From JARDZU01 sp963730285 (GTDB lineage: Bacteria > Actinomycetota > Acidimicrobiia > Spongiisociales > ZC4RG35): 64,000 nucleotides of DNA. Position 1 is the first letter of the stretch, and the number at the start of each line of letters is the position of its first letter. The position numbers and the translations under genes were made by a program. The notes below the pieces were generated by a model. The model was not told the origin of the DNA, did not search any database, and saw only the letters and a list, made by a program, of their open reading frames with translations. Shown here piece after piece: positions 1-9,226 of the stretch. The stretch covers positions 124,001-188,000 of the forward strand of contig CAVSQY010000006.1 in assembly GCA_963730285.1 (NCBI GenBank), read 5' to 3'.

Positions 1-83
1 CCCTTGCTCACCTCGATAAGCGTAGGTTGGGGTCCGAGATTCACTCATGGGCCTAACGACCCAAAAGAAATCAGCCCAAAGCT

Positions 84-722
84 TCAGCTGGGGCGGGCGA
101 TTCCCAGTCGGATCGCTTCGATGGCTGCCTGGGTGCGGTCACTGACAGCCAACTTTTGGAAGATCGATGCCAGATGATTCTTGACTGTCTTCTGTGAGAT
201 GTAGAGACGGTCGGCCAACTCATCGGTGGCCGATACCCCCACTGCCAGAAGCTGCAGGATCTCCTTCTCACGCTCAGTCAAAGACGCCGCTCCCGGATCG
301 AGCTTTGCTTCTCCGTAGTCCTCGAGCAGCTCGTCCCTCTCCGTGTCGTTGAGCCCGATCAGGTCTTTGCCGTCGGCCACGGCCCGCACTGCCGCCGCCA
401 GGGTCATCAAGGGCACACCCTTGGAGAAGAAGCCTTTCGCCCCTGCGTCGACCGCTCTCGCCTTTTGATCGTCGGAGGCATACATGCTCACCACGATGGC
501 CCTGGTGCGTGCCCCGAGCTTGGCGATGGTGTCGATTCCATCCCCACCAGGCATCTCGATGTCCACGATGGACACTTCGGCGGGTTGAGTGGTCAAAGCC
601 TCATCGAGTGCCGGCCCCGAGTCCACAACACCGACGACCCGAGCGTCGGGGAGGATGTCGAGTGCCTGACTCAGGCCTTCGGCGAAGAGCTGATGGTCGT
701 CGGCGATCATGACACGGATCAT
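84..722 (-). CDS. NarL/FixJ-family response regulator
   Basis: A 212-residue two-component response regulator, presumably phosphorylated by the kinase encoded just upstream. The receiver domain has the acidic pair D8-D9, the phospho-acceptor D54 in VDIEMPGGDG and a conserved Lys in GFFSKG. The C-terminal LuxR-type helix-turn-helix (about residues 148-205) begins LTEREKEILQLL and contains SQKTVKNHL. The ATG at 722 overlaps the kinase stop by 4 bases (ATGA), which fixes the start; a longer upstream frame is just read-through over the kinase gene. Target genes are unknown. Confidence 0.95.
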   Translation of the reverse strand: MIRVMIADDHQLFAEGLSQALDILPDARVVGVVDSGPALDEALTTQPAEVSIVDIEMPGGDGIDTIAKLGARTRAIVVSMYASDDQKARAVDAGAKGFFSKGVPLMTLAAAVRAVADGKDLIGLNDTERDELLEDYGEAKLDPGAASLTEREKEILQLLAVGVSATDELADRLYISQKTVKNHLASIFQKLAVSDRTQAAIEAIRLGIARPS

Positions 723-2224
723 CTGTTTCCCCATTCGACAGTGACGGTGGTGCCCGCCCCTTGTTTCGACTCGAAATTGATTCTGGCACCTATCTTTTCG
801 GCACGTTCGCGCATGCCTATAAGCCCGAAATGGCCGTCGGGCTCGTGTGTTGGATCGAAGCCGATGCCATCGTCCGTGACCGCACACCTCCCATTGGCCC
901 GGTCGATGCGGCCCGAGACCACGATTCGTGAGCCACCCGAATGGTTGTGGGCGTTCCGTGTGGCTTCGGTGATGATGGCGGTCAACTCGCTGATAACCGC
1001 TGGTCGGGGGGGGCGCCGCTCGTCCAGGTCGACTATCACCAGAGGCCCTTCTTCGAGTTGGCCGGTTGATTGGAGGAGTCTGGCTGTCAGTGTGGGACCA
1101 GGTGCGGTGCGCAGGTCGGCGACCGAGGCGCGCACGTCCTCGACCAGCTTGGTGACGTTGGAGCGCAAGACCTTGAGGTCCGAGGAGAGCTCTGGGTGAT
1201 GGGCCTGTTGCATGGCTGCCATGTCGAGGGCAAGACCCAATGAGGCGAGGGCGGGGCCGATCTCATCGTGCATCTCACGGGCAAGTCTGATCCGCTCCTC
1301 GGAGACGGCCGAGCCAACGATGTCCTGGAGCAGCTGGAGATTGGCGAACGCGATGCTGACCGGCTGGACGAAGGCTTCGATGTCGGTGAGGTCCGCTCGC
1401 GAGAGAGGGTCGGGGGAGAGCAAGAGGAGTGCGCCGACCATATTGTCGGCCGTGTGCAAGGGGATTCGATAATCGACGGGGTCGTCTGGAGGGACACCGC
1501 GGGAGGCAAGGATGACAGGCCCATCCTCGTCTTCGATCTCCAATCGCCCCGATGACCCGGGGATGCGGGCAAGAATCGTCTCCAGTGTCTCAGCAGCAAC
1601 CTCGACCGCGTTGAGACGACCGGACGAGATGTCCTCGGAGAGACGCATGAGGACACTGTGGATTTCCTCGAGGTGCTCCAGCTTTTGAGTCGCTGACTCC
1701 TTTTCCACGGCCAACTCCGAGGCCTGCTGGTGAATGTCTTCGAGCAATTTGCGGATGACGGCGACAAGCAGGACGAACACGAGGTACAACGCCATTCCCG
1801 GGAGCGACTCGAGTAATGGCAGATCGCGGGACAGCGTCACCAAGACCAGAAGACCTGCCGAAAGCAGCCCCGTGGTGAGACCGGTCCTGAGGCCGCCATA
1901 GATGGTGGCGAAGATGGGCGGGCCCATGGACAACAACAAATATGGGCTTGCGGTTCCCCCGGTCAGAGTTATCGCGGTGATGGTCAGGAAAGCCCCGATC
2001 AGTGTTATCGACTCTGCCCCAAATCTGATTCGGTACCAGCTCTCGGGCACGGCGGCGGAGCCCAGGGTGTAGCTGGAGGCCACGACCATGGCGACCAGAG
2101 ATGGGGCGTTGGACCCGTTGGCGGCGAAGTCGACCACCACAGCCACTACCAGAGCCACGAATTGACCAATGGTGACGCTGCGGTGTACGCGGATCTCCCA
2201 CGGGGCGGGGACCGGGGCAGTCAT
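719..2224 (-). CDS. Sensor histidine kinase, NarL-partner type (HisKA_3)
   Basis: A 501-residue membrane sensor kinase. Hydrophobic segments fill roughly residues 15-160. A GAF-like region (about 190-300) follows, then the dimerisation/phosphoacceptor helix with H319 in AREMHDEIG, and a HATPase_c domain with N-box NAHNHSGG, DDGIGFDP and GLIGMRERA near the C-terminus. It forms an operon with the response regulator through a 4-base overlap. The ATG at 2224 lies 6 bases after a TAGCCT hexamer on the minus strand, suggesting a leaderless mRNA. The signal sensed cannot be read from the sequence. Confidence 0.93.
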   Translation of the reverse strand: MTAPVPAPWEIRVHRSVTIGQFVALVVAVVVDFAANGSNAPSLVAMVVASSYTLGSAAVPESWYRIRFGAESITLIGAFLTITAITLTGGTASPYLLLSMGPPIFATIYGGLRTGLTTGLLSAGLLVLVTLSRDLPLLESLPGMALYLVFVLLVAVIRKLLEDIHQQASELAVEKESATQKLEHLEEIHSVLMRLSEDISSGRLNAVEVAAETLETILARIPGSSGRLEIEDEDGPVILASRGVPPDDPVDYRIPLHTADNMVGALLLLSPDPLSRADLTDIEAFVQPVSIAFANLQLLQDIVGSAVSEERIRLAREMHDEIGPALASLGLALDMAAMQQAHHPELSSDLKVLRSNVTKLVEDVRASVADLRTAPGPTLTARLLQSTGQLEEGPLVIVDLDERRPPRPAVISELTAIITEATRNAHNHSGGSRIVVSGRIDRANGRCAVTDDGIGFDPTHEPDGHFGLIGMRERAEKIGARINFESKQGAGTTVTVEWGNR

Positions 2225-2230
2225 GTTCCG

Positions 2231-2240
2231 AGGCTACCGT
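2231..2240. promoter_or_regulatory. Overlapping divergent -10 elements of the kinase operon and coaE
   Basis: The ten bases AGGCTACCGT contain TAGCCT read on the minus strand (2236 to 2231) and TACCGT read on the plus strand (2235 to 2240). Each lies 5-6 bases before its ATG (2224 minus, 2246 plus). Only 21 bases separate the two coding regions, so both transcripts are probably leaderless and the promoters should interfere. No convincing -35 is visible for either. Confidence 0.45.
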
Positions 2241-2245
2241 CGCCC

Positions 2246-2821
2246 ATGATGACGTCCTGGAATCGCCATTGGCTGTTGATCGGTGGAATCGGTTCGGGTA
2301 AGAGCCTGGTGCGTTCTCTGCTGGGTAAGGCGGGAATCAGAACGATTGACGCCGATGCCATCGGACATGAGGTGCTCCGTGATGAGGCGAAGGGGGAAGT
2401 CGCCCGGCTCTGGCCCGACGTCGTTGGGTCGTCTGGCAAGATCGACCGACCTGCCCTTGCATCGATTGTGTTTGCCGACCCGACGCAGCTCGCCCAGCTC
2501 GAAGAGATCACCCATCCTCTGATTTTCGACCGGATAGAGGCCCAAGTGGAGGAATTCGACGGTGTCACCGTTGTGGAGATGCCGCTGATCGAGCTGAGCA
2601 CCGGTTGGTCGCGGCTCGTTGTGGATGCCCGCGACGAGGTGCGGGTCGGGCGGGCGATCGCCCGTGGGATGAGCCGGGACGATGTCGATCGACGAATGCG
2701 AGCTCAGCCCACTCGTGCTGAGTGGCTTGAATCGGCCGATGTCGTGATCCCCAATCACGGCTCCCTAGATGATCTGGAGGCCACCGTGTCCCGTTTGGTC
2801 GATTTTTTGACAGACAATTGA
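2246..2821 (+). CDS. coaE: Dephospho-CoA kinase
   Basis: A 191-residue P-loop kinase for the last step of coenzyme A synthesis, phosphorylating the 3'-OH of dephospho-CoA. The Walker A motif GGIGSGKS is at residues 12-19, followed by TIDADAIGHEVL and the family motif LEEITHPLIFDRIE. The length is normal for the family. The start is the first of two consecutive ATGs (2246, 2249). A longer frame from 2162 would overlap the divergent kinase gene and is unlikely. There is no Shine-Dalgarno; a -10-like TACCGT ends 5 bases before the ATG. Confidence 0.93.
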   Translation: MMTSWNRHWLLIGGIGSGKSLVRSLLGKAGIRTIDADAIGHEVLRDEAKGEVARLWPDVVGSSGKIDRPALASIVFADPTQLAQLEEITHPLIFDRIEAQVEEFDGVTVVEMPLIELSTGWSRLVVDARDEVRVGRAIARGMSRDDVDRRMRAQPTRAEWLESADVVIPNHGSLDDLEATVSRLVDFLTDN

Positions 2822-2869
2822 CACCAGAACCAACGCCCCCGGACCCACTTTCTTGTCAGGCGCCGCCAG

Positions 2870-2875
2870 TACCCT
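2870..2875 (+). promoter_or_regulatory. Putative leaderless -10 for uvrB
   Basis: TACCCT ends 7 bases before the GTG at 2883, the right distance for transcription to begin at or next to the start codon. No Shine-Dalgarno precedes that GTG. TTGTCA at 2853 is too close to serve as a -35. Confidence 0.4.
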
Positions 2876-2882
2876 TCGCAGC

Positions 2883-4889
2883 GTGCCCGAATTCAAGATC
2901 GTCTCCGATTTCGCCCCCGCCGGTGACCAACCAGAGGCGATACGACAGCTTGCCGAGGGGATCAATCGTGGTGATCCGTTTCAGACACTTCTGGGCATAA
3001 CCGGCTCCGGCAAGTCAGCCACGATGGCTTGGACCATCGAAAAGGTGCAGAAGCCCACCCTGGTGCTCGCTCCCAACAAGGCCCTCGCCGCCCAACTCGC
3101 CAATGAGTTCCGTCAGTTCTTCCCACACAACCGGGTGGAGTACTTCGTCTCGTATTACGACTACTACCAGCCCGAGGCATACATGCCTCAAACCGACACA
3201 TACATCGAAAAGGACGCAACGGTCAACGACGAGATCGATCGCCTGCGTCACGCCGCCACGGCCGGCCTACTGGTCAGGGACGATGTGATCATCGTGGCAT
3301 CGGTCTCCGCCATATACGGTCTCGGCTCACCCGAGCAATACCAGGGTCAGTTGCTGCGGCTGGTGCGTGGTGTCGAGTATCCGATGAAAGAGGCCATCAA
3401 GCGTCTAGTCGACATCCAGTATGAGCGGAACGAGGTCAACCTGATACGCGGGAAGTTCCGGGTCAGAGGTGACACACTCGAGGTCTTCCCGTCCTATGAG
3501 GAAACCATCGTCAGGGTTCAATTCTGGGGCGACGAAGTCGAGAAGATGCTCCGGCTCAATCCGGTGACCGGCGAAGTTGTGGACGAGCTGCCCGAGCTTT
3601 TCGTTTTTCCAGCCACTCACTATGTCACCGAGCGGGAGCGCATGCTCAAGGCGATCACCAACATCGAGCAGGAGCTCGATGATCGCCTTTCGGAACTCGA
3701 GGGCAAGGGAAAGATGCTCGAGGCGCAGCGGTTGCGCATGCGGACCAACTACGACCTGGAGATGATGCGCGAGGTCGGCTTCTGCTCAGGGATCGAGAAC
3801 TACTCCCGTCACCTGGATGGGCGCGAAGCGGGAGAGGCCCCGTACACCTTGCTCGACTACTTCCCCAAGGATTACCTGACGATCATCGACGAGTCCCATG
3901 TGACCGTCCCTCAGATCGGAGGGCAATTCGAGGGTGACAGGTCCCGCAAGGAGGTCCTGGTGGAGCATGGGTTCCGTCTGCCTTCCGCCAAAGACAACCG
4001 ACCGCTTCGATTCGACGAGTGGCTCGAGAAGGCCAATCAAATCGTGTTCCTGTCGGCCACCCCAAGCAACTTCGAAATCTCACACTCGACTCAGGTGGTC
4101 GAGCAGATAATCCGCCCGACCGGCCTCGTCGACCCCGAAGTGATGGTCCGACCGACCAAGGGCCAGATCGACGACCTCCTTGAGGAGATCCGCAAGCGGG
4201 CGGCACGCGAACAGAGGGTGCTGGTTACAACCTTGACCAAGAAGATGGCGGAGGACCTGACTGACTATCTGCTCGAGATGGGGGTTAGGGCCCGGTACAT
4301 GCATTCCGAGATCGACACGTTGGAGAGAGTCCAGATCATGCGGGAGCTTCGGCTCGGCGAATTCGACGTGCTGGTGGGGATCAATCTGCTCCGTGAAGGT
4401 CTCGACCTACCGGAGGTCTCCCTGGTGGCCATCCTCGACGCCGACAAAGAAGGATTCCTGCGCTCCGAGACATCGCTCATCCAGATCATCGGCCGGGCCG
4501 CCCGCAACGTCGATGGCCAGGTGGTGATGTATGCCGACAACGTGACGGACTCGATGCAACGGGCGATCAATGAGACCAACCGACGCCGCCGCGCCCAGAC
4601 CACCTGGAACGAAGAGCATGGAATCGACCCGCAAACGGTCCGAAAGCGGGTGTCGGACATCCTCGAACTGGTTCAGACGGAACGCCCCACAGGCGATAGA
4701 AGGAGGAGAGACGTCGGTCAAAGAAGGCCGATCGACCTAGAGGGCGATGACCTGACGCGCCTGATACTGAGTCTTGAAGAAGAAATGCATGAGGCGGCCA
4801 GGGAGCTCCGATTTGAATATGCGGCGCGGCTTCGCGACGAAGTCAACGAGCTCAAACGCGAGTTACGCGAGGTCGCCGAGGCAGGCTGA
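2883..4889 (+). CDS. uvrB: UvrABC system protein B
   Basis: A 668-residue DNA damage-verification helicase of nucleotide excision repair; it is loaded by UvrA and recruits UvrC. Visible motifs are Walker A GITGSGKSATM (near residue 39), the beta-hairpin region SYYDYYQPEAY, the DEAH-like box IIDESHV, FLSATPSN, IGRAARN and a C-terminal UVR domain (about 625-665). The GTG at 2883 (protein start PEFKIVSDF) matches the family N-terminus better than the TTG at 2853 and fits the leaderless hexamer. Its TGA overlaps the ATG of the downstream GT87-like gene. Confidence 0.96.
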   Translation: MPEFKIVSDFAPAGDQPEAIRQLAEGINRGDPFQTLLGITGSGKSATMAWTIEKVQKPTLVLAPNKALAAQLANEFRQFFPHNRVEYFVSYYDYYQPEAYMPQTDTYIEKDATVNDEIDRLRHAATAGLLVRDDVIIVASVSAIYGLGSPEQYQGQLLRLVRGVEYPMKEAIKRLVDIQYERNEVNLIRGKFRVRGDTLEVFPSYEETIVRVQFWGDEVEKMLRLNPVTGEVVDELPELFVFPATHYVTERERMLKAITNIEQELDDRLSELEGKGKMLEAQRLRMRTNYDLEMMREVGFCSGIENYSRHLDGREAGEAPYTLLDYFPKDYLTIIDESHVTVPQIGGQFEGDRSRKEVLVEHGFRLPSAKDNRPLRFDEWLEKANQIVFLSATPSNFEISHSTQVVEQIIRPTGLVDPEVMVRPTKGQIDDLLEEIRKRAAREQRVLVTTLTKKMAEDLTDYLLEMGVRARYMHSEIDTLERVQIMRELRLGEFDVLVGINLLREGLDLPEVSLVAILDADKEGFLRSETSLIQIIGRAARNVDGQVVMYADNVTDSMQRAINETNRRRRAQTTWNEEHGIDPQTVRKRVSDILELVQTERPTGDRRRRDVGQRRPIDLEGDDLTRLILSLEEEMHEAARELRFEYAARLRDEVNELKRELREVAEAG

Positions 4890-6155
4890 TGGCCGGATAA
4901 CCGAGGACGCGGTCGATGCCCAGGACGGGGCGCGAGGAGGCATCGGTGGACGCTCCTTCGCTTATCTGGCGGTCTTCGCCCTGATCATCGTTTTGGGTTG
5001 CGCCGGCTTGGTGATGCAGAGTCGCGTCGACCCGGCCCTGACCGATTCCACAGCGGACTGGCTCGTGGCAAAGGCGGCTTCGGACGGTGCCGATCCATGG
5101 CAGGACCTCAAGGTTCTGGCGACCACGTATCACGTGCCCTACGCGCACATCGGTGGCGCCGAGCTCGGGTACGGGCCGAGGACTCACCCCAGGACACCAG
5201 GCGCGCTGGTTCTGTTGGACCCTCTCGGAAGCCTGTCTTCCAGCGCTGTCTATCCTGTCTTTCTGTTGGTCGGCGGAGTTGCATACCTGGTCACCTTCTT
5301 CTGGATCATTCCATTTCTCAGTCGACTCGATCGACGCAGGGTCATGCTTGGGGCGATCCTCGGGATTGGGTCGGCCGCCTACATATCGAGCATGGAATTC
5401 GGCACCCAATCTTCCGTGCTGATGGTGTGTCTGGCGATCACGGCCGTGAGGACTCGACAGAAGGACGACATCGTCGGGGGTCTCGCGCTGGGAATCGCGG
5501 CGACTCTGAAGGTCTTCCCATTGTTGCTTCTGTTTCCGCTCTGGATGAGGGGTCGCAGGAAGGCTGCTGCGGCAGCATTGCTTGCGTCCTCGTCGCTTCA
5601 CCTTGCAGGTCTAGCTCTCTTCAGGCTGAGTATCGCTGACGCTCTGCGCGCCCTCCACAGTGCTTCCCAAACCTGGATGTCATTCAGCGGAAACGGCTCC
5701 TTGGCCATGCCCTTCGCGTGGCCGGTGTCTCTGTCGACTTCATCGGATGGGTCCTCGTGCTCTCTGCGATCGCCGTGGCAATAAAGCTGTCTCGATCGGT
5801 TGCAGGCTTTGATGCCGTGATTGCTGCCGTTCTATTGACGGCCCTTGCATTGTCTCCGTTGTCTTGGGAGCACTACGACCTCGTGGCTCTGATCGCGGTT
5901 GCGGTTCTCTTCGGGTCGTTGAGGAATCCGGCAACGGGGGATCCTGTTTTCTGGTCCTTGGCTATTTGGTCCGGTCTGCAAGTCCTCTCTATTCCATTGG
6001 GGTTGGTGGTTTCGACACCAGAGTTCAGCATCTCGGGGTCGGTTGCTTTGATCGGACGCCTTGTGCTGATCAGTGGCGCACTCTTGTTGGTCAGCAGACA
6101 GTCGCGTGCCCTACGGCAACGCTTGCCGGACTCGGCCATCGCGGCGGCCGGTTGA
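4889..6155 (+). pseudogene. GT87/DUF2029-like mannosyltransferase, broken by two single-base indels
   Basis: A polytopic membrane glycosyltransferase resembling polyprenol-phosphate-sugar-dependent GT87 enzymes. Seen: several hydrophobic segments, the TLKVFPLLLLFPL region and the family-typical SGNGSL. The ATG at 4889 overlaps the uvrB stop (TGATG) but meets TAA after three codons. The coding frame continues one base off (ITEDAVDAQDG) and contains no ATG, GTG or TTG of its own before the first membrane segment. A second shift near 5706 moves the frame again, joining GNGSLA to HALRVAGVSVDF. Restoring one base at about 4895 and one at about 5706 would give an open frame of about 422 codons. It is either a recent pseudogene or carries two sequence errors. 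Confidence 0.7.
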
Positions 6156-6156
6156 G

Positions 6157-7611
6157 ATGACATGGCGGCCAATCGCCCTCGCGTCTCTCGCATCTCCGAT
6201 CGGGTTTCTGGCTGCGAACCAGTTTCAGTCGCCATCGGTGTGGCGGCTCGCGCTTATCACGATGTCACTCTTCGTCCTCGGTGTTTTGACCACCTGGTTC
6301 ATTGGCAGATCGGCCAGTCGCCGTGCCGACGTCGGACCCAGCATTTCGATCGGAATAGTCGTGTTCACCTATTTCGGTCTGCTCCAAGAACCCCTACGGC
6401 AGTGGACTCCGACGAGGCTCGGTGTGCTCGGAATCCTCCTCACGGTTGGCTGTTCCATCGCGACTTACCTGGTATTGCGATCAAGTAGATCCGGGCAAGG
6501 CGTAATCCTCTGGGGTCTGGTGGCAATGGTGATTGGCGGAGTTGTGGGGATGCTCGGCTCCGTGCCGAAAGCCTTGGCCGACGACATCCCCGGTCGAGAT
6601 GTGATCGTTGTAATCCTGGACGGTTATGCAGGCACCAGAGCGCTACACACATATTTCGACTATGACAATGGGCCGTTCTTGATGGAGCTCCGAGCGGCAG
6701 GATTCGCAGTTCAGGAAGACACGACCGCCAGCTACACCATGACATTCGCATCTCTGGCCAGTGCACTCGACATGAGATACCTCCTAGAGGGAGGGTCGTT
6801 GCTCGCCGACGAAGTCAGACCCGCGCTGTCTCGAGTTACGCAGGGTGCCAACCAGTTTGTAGGCAGTTTGAAGGGGGAGGGATACCACTTCGTCCAGGTA
6901 GAGAGCGGTTGGTCAGGCACCAGATGTGGGAAAGAGGTCGATACGTGTGTCAGGGCACCCCTTTTGGACGAGACAACTTGGAACTTCCTGCAAAGGACCG
7001 TGGCGGGTCCATTCCTGACCATAGAGATCGGGCATGTGTTTGCCGTCGACGCCCTGTCGAGCCTGGATCACCTGGATGCACTCACTCAGACCGGTACAGG
7101 CCCTCGGCTGGTAATAGGGCACGTCCTGCTGCCTCATCCTCCCTTCGTCCTCAATGAGGCGTGTGAATTCAGCTTGGACCTCGATCTGCGCGACATGATC
7201 GGAGGCAACCCACACGATCGACCAAGTCTGGCTGTTAGACGCAAAGCTTCGTATATAGGCCAGCTGGAGTGCGCCAACACTCGGTTCTTAGAAATTGTGT
7301 CGAATCTGCAAGCGAGTGATGCAGTCGTAGTCCTCATGGGGGATCACGGCACGGACTCTCAAGGTCAACTTGTCACCCCAGTCGAGGATTGGAGTACCGA
7401 GATGGTCGACGAGCGCCTCGATACCATTCTTGCAATTAGGGGATGCGGGCCGGATATTCCGACTCATACCGTGAATGCGTTGCGATTCGCAGCGAGCTGC
7501 GTCTTGGGAACCGAATATCAGCCAATTCCATACCGGCGGTTTCTTGTTCCGGTCAGCGAAAACTTCCCTGACGACAGCGTGCTGGAGCTGCCGGTGACTC
7601 CGGGGGATTGA
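6157..7611 (+). CDS. Membrane-anchored sulfatase/alkaline-phosphatase-fold protein (first paralogue)
   Basis: A 484-residue protein with four to five N-terminal hydrophobic segments (to about residue 150) and an extracellular domain of the sulfatase superfamily. Metal-site motifs are VVILDGYAG (near 151), LLPHPPFV (near 323) and MGDHGTDSQG (near 393). Such proteins hydrolyse esters or transfer phospho-groups onto surface glycans; the substrate here is unknown. The ATG at 6157 follows the upstream stop at once; the longer frame from 6073 only re-reads the GT87 3' end. A paralogue lies at 9226-10746, and the pair brackets the YLDxGTG and methyltransferase genes. Confidence 0.8.
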   Translation: MTWRPIALASLASPIGFLAANQFQSPSVWRLALITMSLFVLGVLTTWFIGRSASRRADVGPSISIGIVVFTYFGLLQEPLRQWTPTRLGVLGILLTVGCSIATYLVLRSSRSGQGVILWGLVAMVIGGVVGMLGSVPKALADDIPGRDVIVVILDGYAGTRALHTYFDYDNGPFLMELRAAGFAVQEDTTASYTMTFASLASALDMRYLLEGGSLLADEVRPALSRVTQGANQFVGSLKGEGYHFVQVESGWSGTRCGKEVDTCVRAPLLDETTWNFLQRTVAGPFLTIEIGHVFAVDALSSLDHLDALTQTGTGPRLVIGHVLLPHPPFVLNEACEFSLDLDLRDMIGGNPHDRPSLAVRRKASYIGQLECANTRFLEIVSNLQASDAVVVLMGDHGTDSQGQLVTPVEDWSTEMVDERLDTILAIRGCGPDIPTHTVNALRFAASCVLGTEYQPIPYRRFLVPVSENFPDDSVLELPVTPGD

Positions 7612-7705
7612 GTGCCGTGCACTGCTTTAGGGTCGACGCAGCACGACCGATAAGCAGAGGTACCGTTCGATTGAGGGGTCACCGGCTAACTTCGGAAGAG
7701 AGCAC

Positions 7706-7858
7706 ATGAGATTCACCTTTGCATATCTGGATGCTGGCACGGGAACCCTGTTGCTCCAGCTCTTGGCAGGGGGCCTTGCGGGGGTTGCAGCGTTCGTGAA
7801 GTTCCGCTGGCGGACGGTTCGAGGCTGGTTCCGCAAGGAAGAGAAGTCCCAGCCCTAG
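7706..7858 (+). CDS. YLDxGTG-type small membrane protein
   Basis: A 50-residue protein beginning MRFTFAYLDAGTGTLLLQ, followed by a hydrophobic Gly/Ala/Leu segment and a basic tail (KFRWRTVRGWFRKEEK). The YLD-x-GTG-x-LL signature marks a family of tiny membrane proteins commonly found beside surface-polysaccharide and sulfatase-like genes; here the usual Pro is Ala. A good Shine-Dalgarno (GGAAGAG) precedes the ATG. The next gene starts 3 bases after the stop, so the two are probably co-translated. The molecular role is unknown. Confidence 0.75.
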   Translation: MRFTFAYLDAGTGTLLLQLLAGGLAGVAAFVKFRWRTVRGWFRKEEKSQP

Positions 7859-7861
7859 GCA

Positions 7862-9226
7862 TTGAGTACTGACGCCGAGCTGTCTTCGTTTCGGGACCCG
7901 ACCAGTCGAGTTTCGATCAGCGAAGGACGCCTCGTTCGCAGCTTCGATGAAGATGGGGCGCGGGCCTTCTTGGCTGTCCACGATTCGGGTGTCCTTCAGG
8001 GATTGATAGACGACGGTCTCCTGATCAAGTACGAGATCGAAGGCCGGGCCCCGCTTCGAGTTGCTAGTCCAATCATCCCGTTTGTCTCCTATCCGAACGA
8101 GTGGACATTCGAGATGCTCAAGACGGCCGCGTTATTGACGCTTCGGGTTGGAAGGCGCGTTTGGTCGGCGGGGTTTCATTTGCGAGACGCGTCGGCCTAC
8201 AACGTCGTCTTCAACGGCCAAACGCCGACGTTTGTAGATCTCGGATCATTTGGACAGGGTGTGACGCCACTTTGGAACGGTTACGGGCAATTCTGTGATC
8301 ATTTCCTGAATCCGCTACTCGTGCAGGCAAAGACGGGCGTCCCCTTTCGTGATCTCTGGACCGTCGAGGGAATCGGGGTGCACCAAGCCAGGAGGGTTCT
8401 CCGGGGATGGGATTCGATCGGCTCCGGGACGTTGAGAAATGTTGTCTTGCGGGCTCGACTCGAATCAGGGCTGGCGGATGCCGACCGAGAGGTTCGCGAC
8501 TCGGCGCGATCCGACATCGGCCTCCCCGCGGCACGTGTCGACCACATCATGCAAGGAATGGAGCGGCTGGTATCGAAGCTCTCATCTGGGAGCGTCCCTA
8601 CGAACTGGTCCGAGTATGGGACGAGCAACTCCTACGACAGACATGGTCATGACATGCGAGACCATGCGGTCTCGACCGTGGCCAAAGATATAGATGAGCC
8701 GACACTTGCGCTGGACATCGGAACCAACAACGGCAGGCACGCCTCGATCTTGGCTGACACGTTCTCAAGAGTGGTTGCCATGGATTCGGATGAGTCGGCG
8801 ATCGAGGTAGCTCGCGGTCGGTTCGAGGATGCTGGGTTGACCGACCGGGTCTCTGCGATTGTGTGCGACATCGCCGCCCCGACGCCAGGGGCGGGTTTCA
8901 TGAACATGGAAAGGTCGTCGCTCCTGGAGCGCCTTCGAGGTCTCAAACTCTCGATTTGGATGGCTGTGATACACCATCTGGTCTTAGGGCGATCAATACC
9001 AATTGGTTTCCTGGCCGAACTTGCTCGACAGCTTTCCCCTAATCATCTCGTCGAGTTCGTGGACCTCGACGATCCGATGGCTCAGCTTCTGGTTGCCAGT
9101 AAGTCAGGTGTACATCACGCCTATGACCGGGCCACGTTCGAACGAGAGTTCGGGGACTATTTCCGGGTCGAGCAGATCGGTGAGCCGCTCCCAACCAGAT
9201 GTCTGTACCGGTTGGCGGCGCACTAG
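7862..9226 (+). CDS. Two-domain protein: kinase-like N-terminus plus SAM methyltransferase
   Basis: A 454-residue protein. The N-terminal half contains FHLRDASAYNVVF (near 106-118) followed by FVDLGS (near 123-128). This layout resembles the catalytic loop and metal-binding loop of kinase-fold phosphotransferases (H-x-D-x4-N, then D-x-G), although the matching is mine. The C-terminal half is a class I methyltransferase with motif I ALDIGTNNGRHA (near 283) and VVAMDSDESAIEVAR. I infer decoration of a surface glycan or its lipid carrier. The TTG at 7862 is chosen because it follows the small-protein stop. The stop overlaps the GTG of the second sulfatase-like gene. Confidence 0.75.
   Translation: MSTDAELSSFRDPTSRVSISEGRLVRSFDEDGARAFLAVHDSGVLQGLIDDGLLIKYEIEGRAPLRVASPIIPFVSYPNEWTFEMLKTAALLTLRVGRRVWSAGFHLRDASAYNVVFNGQTPTFVDLGSFGQGVTPLWNGYGQFCDHFLNPLLVQAKTGVPFRDLWTVEGIGVHQARRVLRGWDSIGSGTLRNVVLRARLESGLADADREVRDSARSDIGLPAARVDHIMQGMERLVSKLSSGSVPTNWSEYGTSNSYDRHGHDMRDHAVSTVAKDIDEPTLALDIGTNNGRHASILADTFSRVVAMDSDESAIEVARGRFEDAGLTDRVSAIVCDIAAPTPGAGFMNMERSSLLERLRGLKLSIWMAVIHHLVLGRSIPIGFLAELARQLSPNHLVEFVDLDDPMAQLLVASKSGVHHAYDRATFEREFGDYFRVEQIGEPLPTRCLYRLAAH

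Noticed and set aside
2853..2882. TTG 2853 as the uvrB start
   Set aside because: Adds ten residues not typical of UvrB; GTG 2883 has a -10 hexamer at leaderless distance and gives the family N-terminus.
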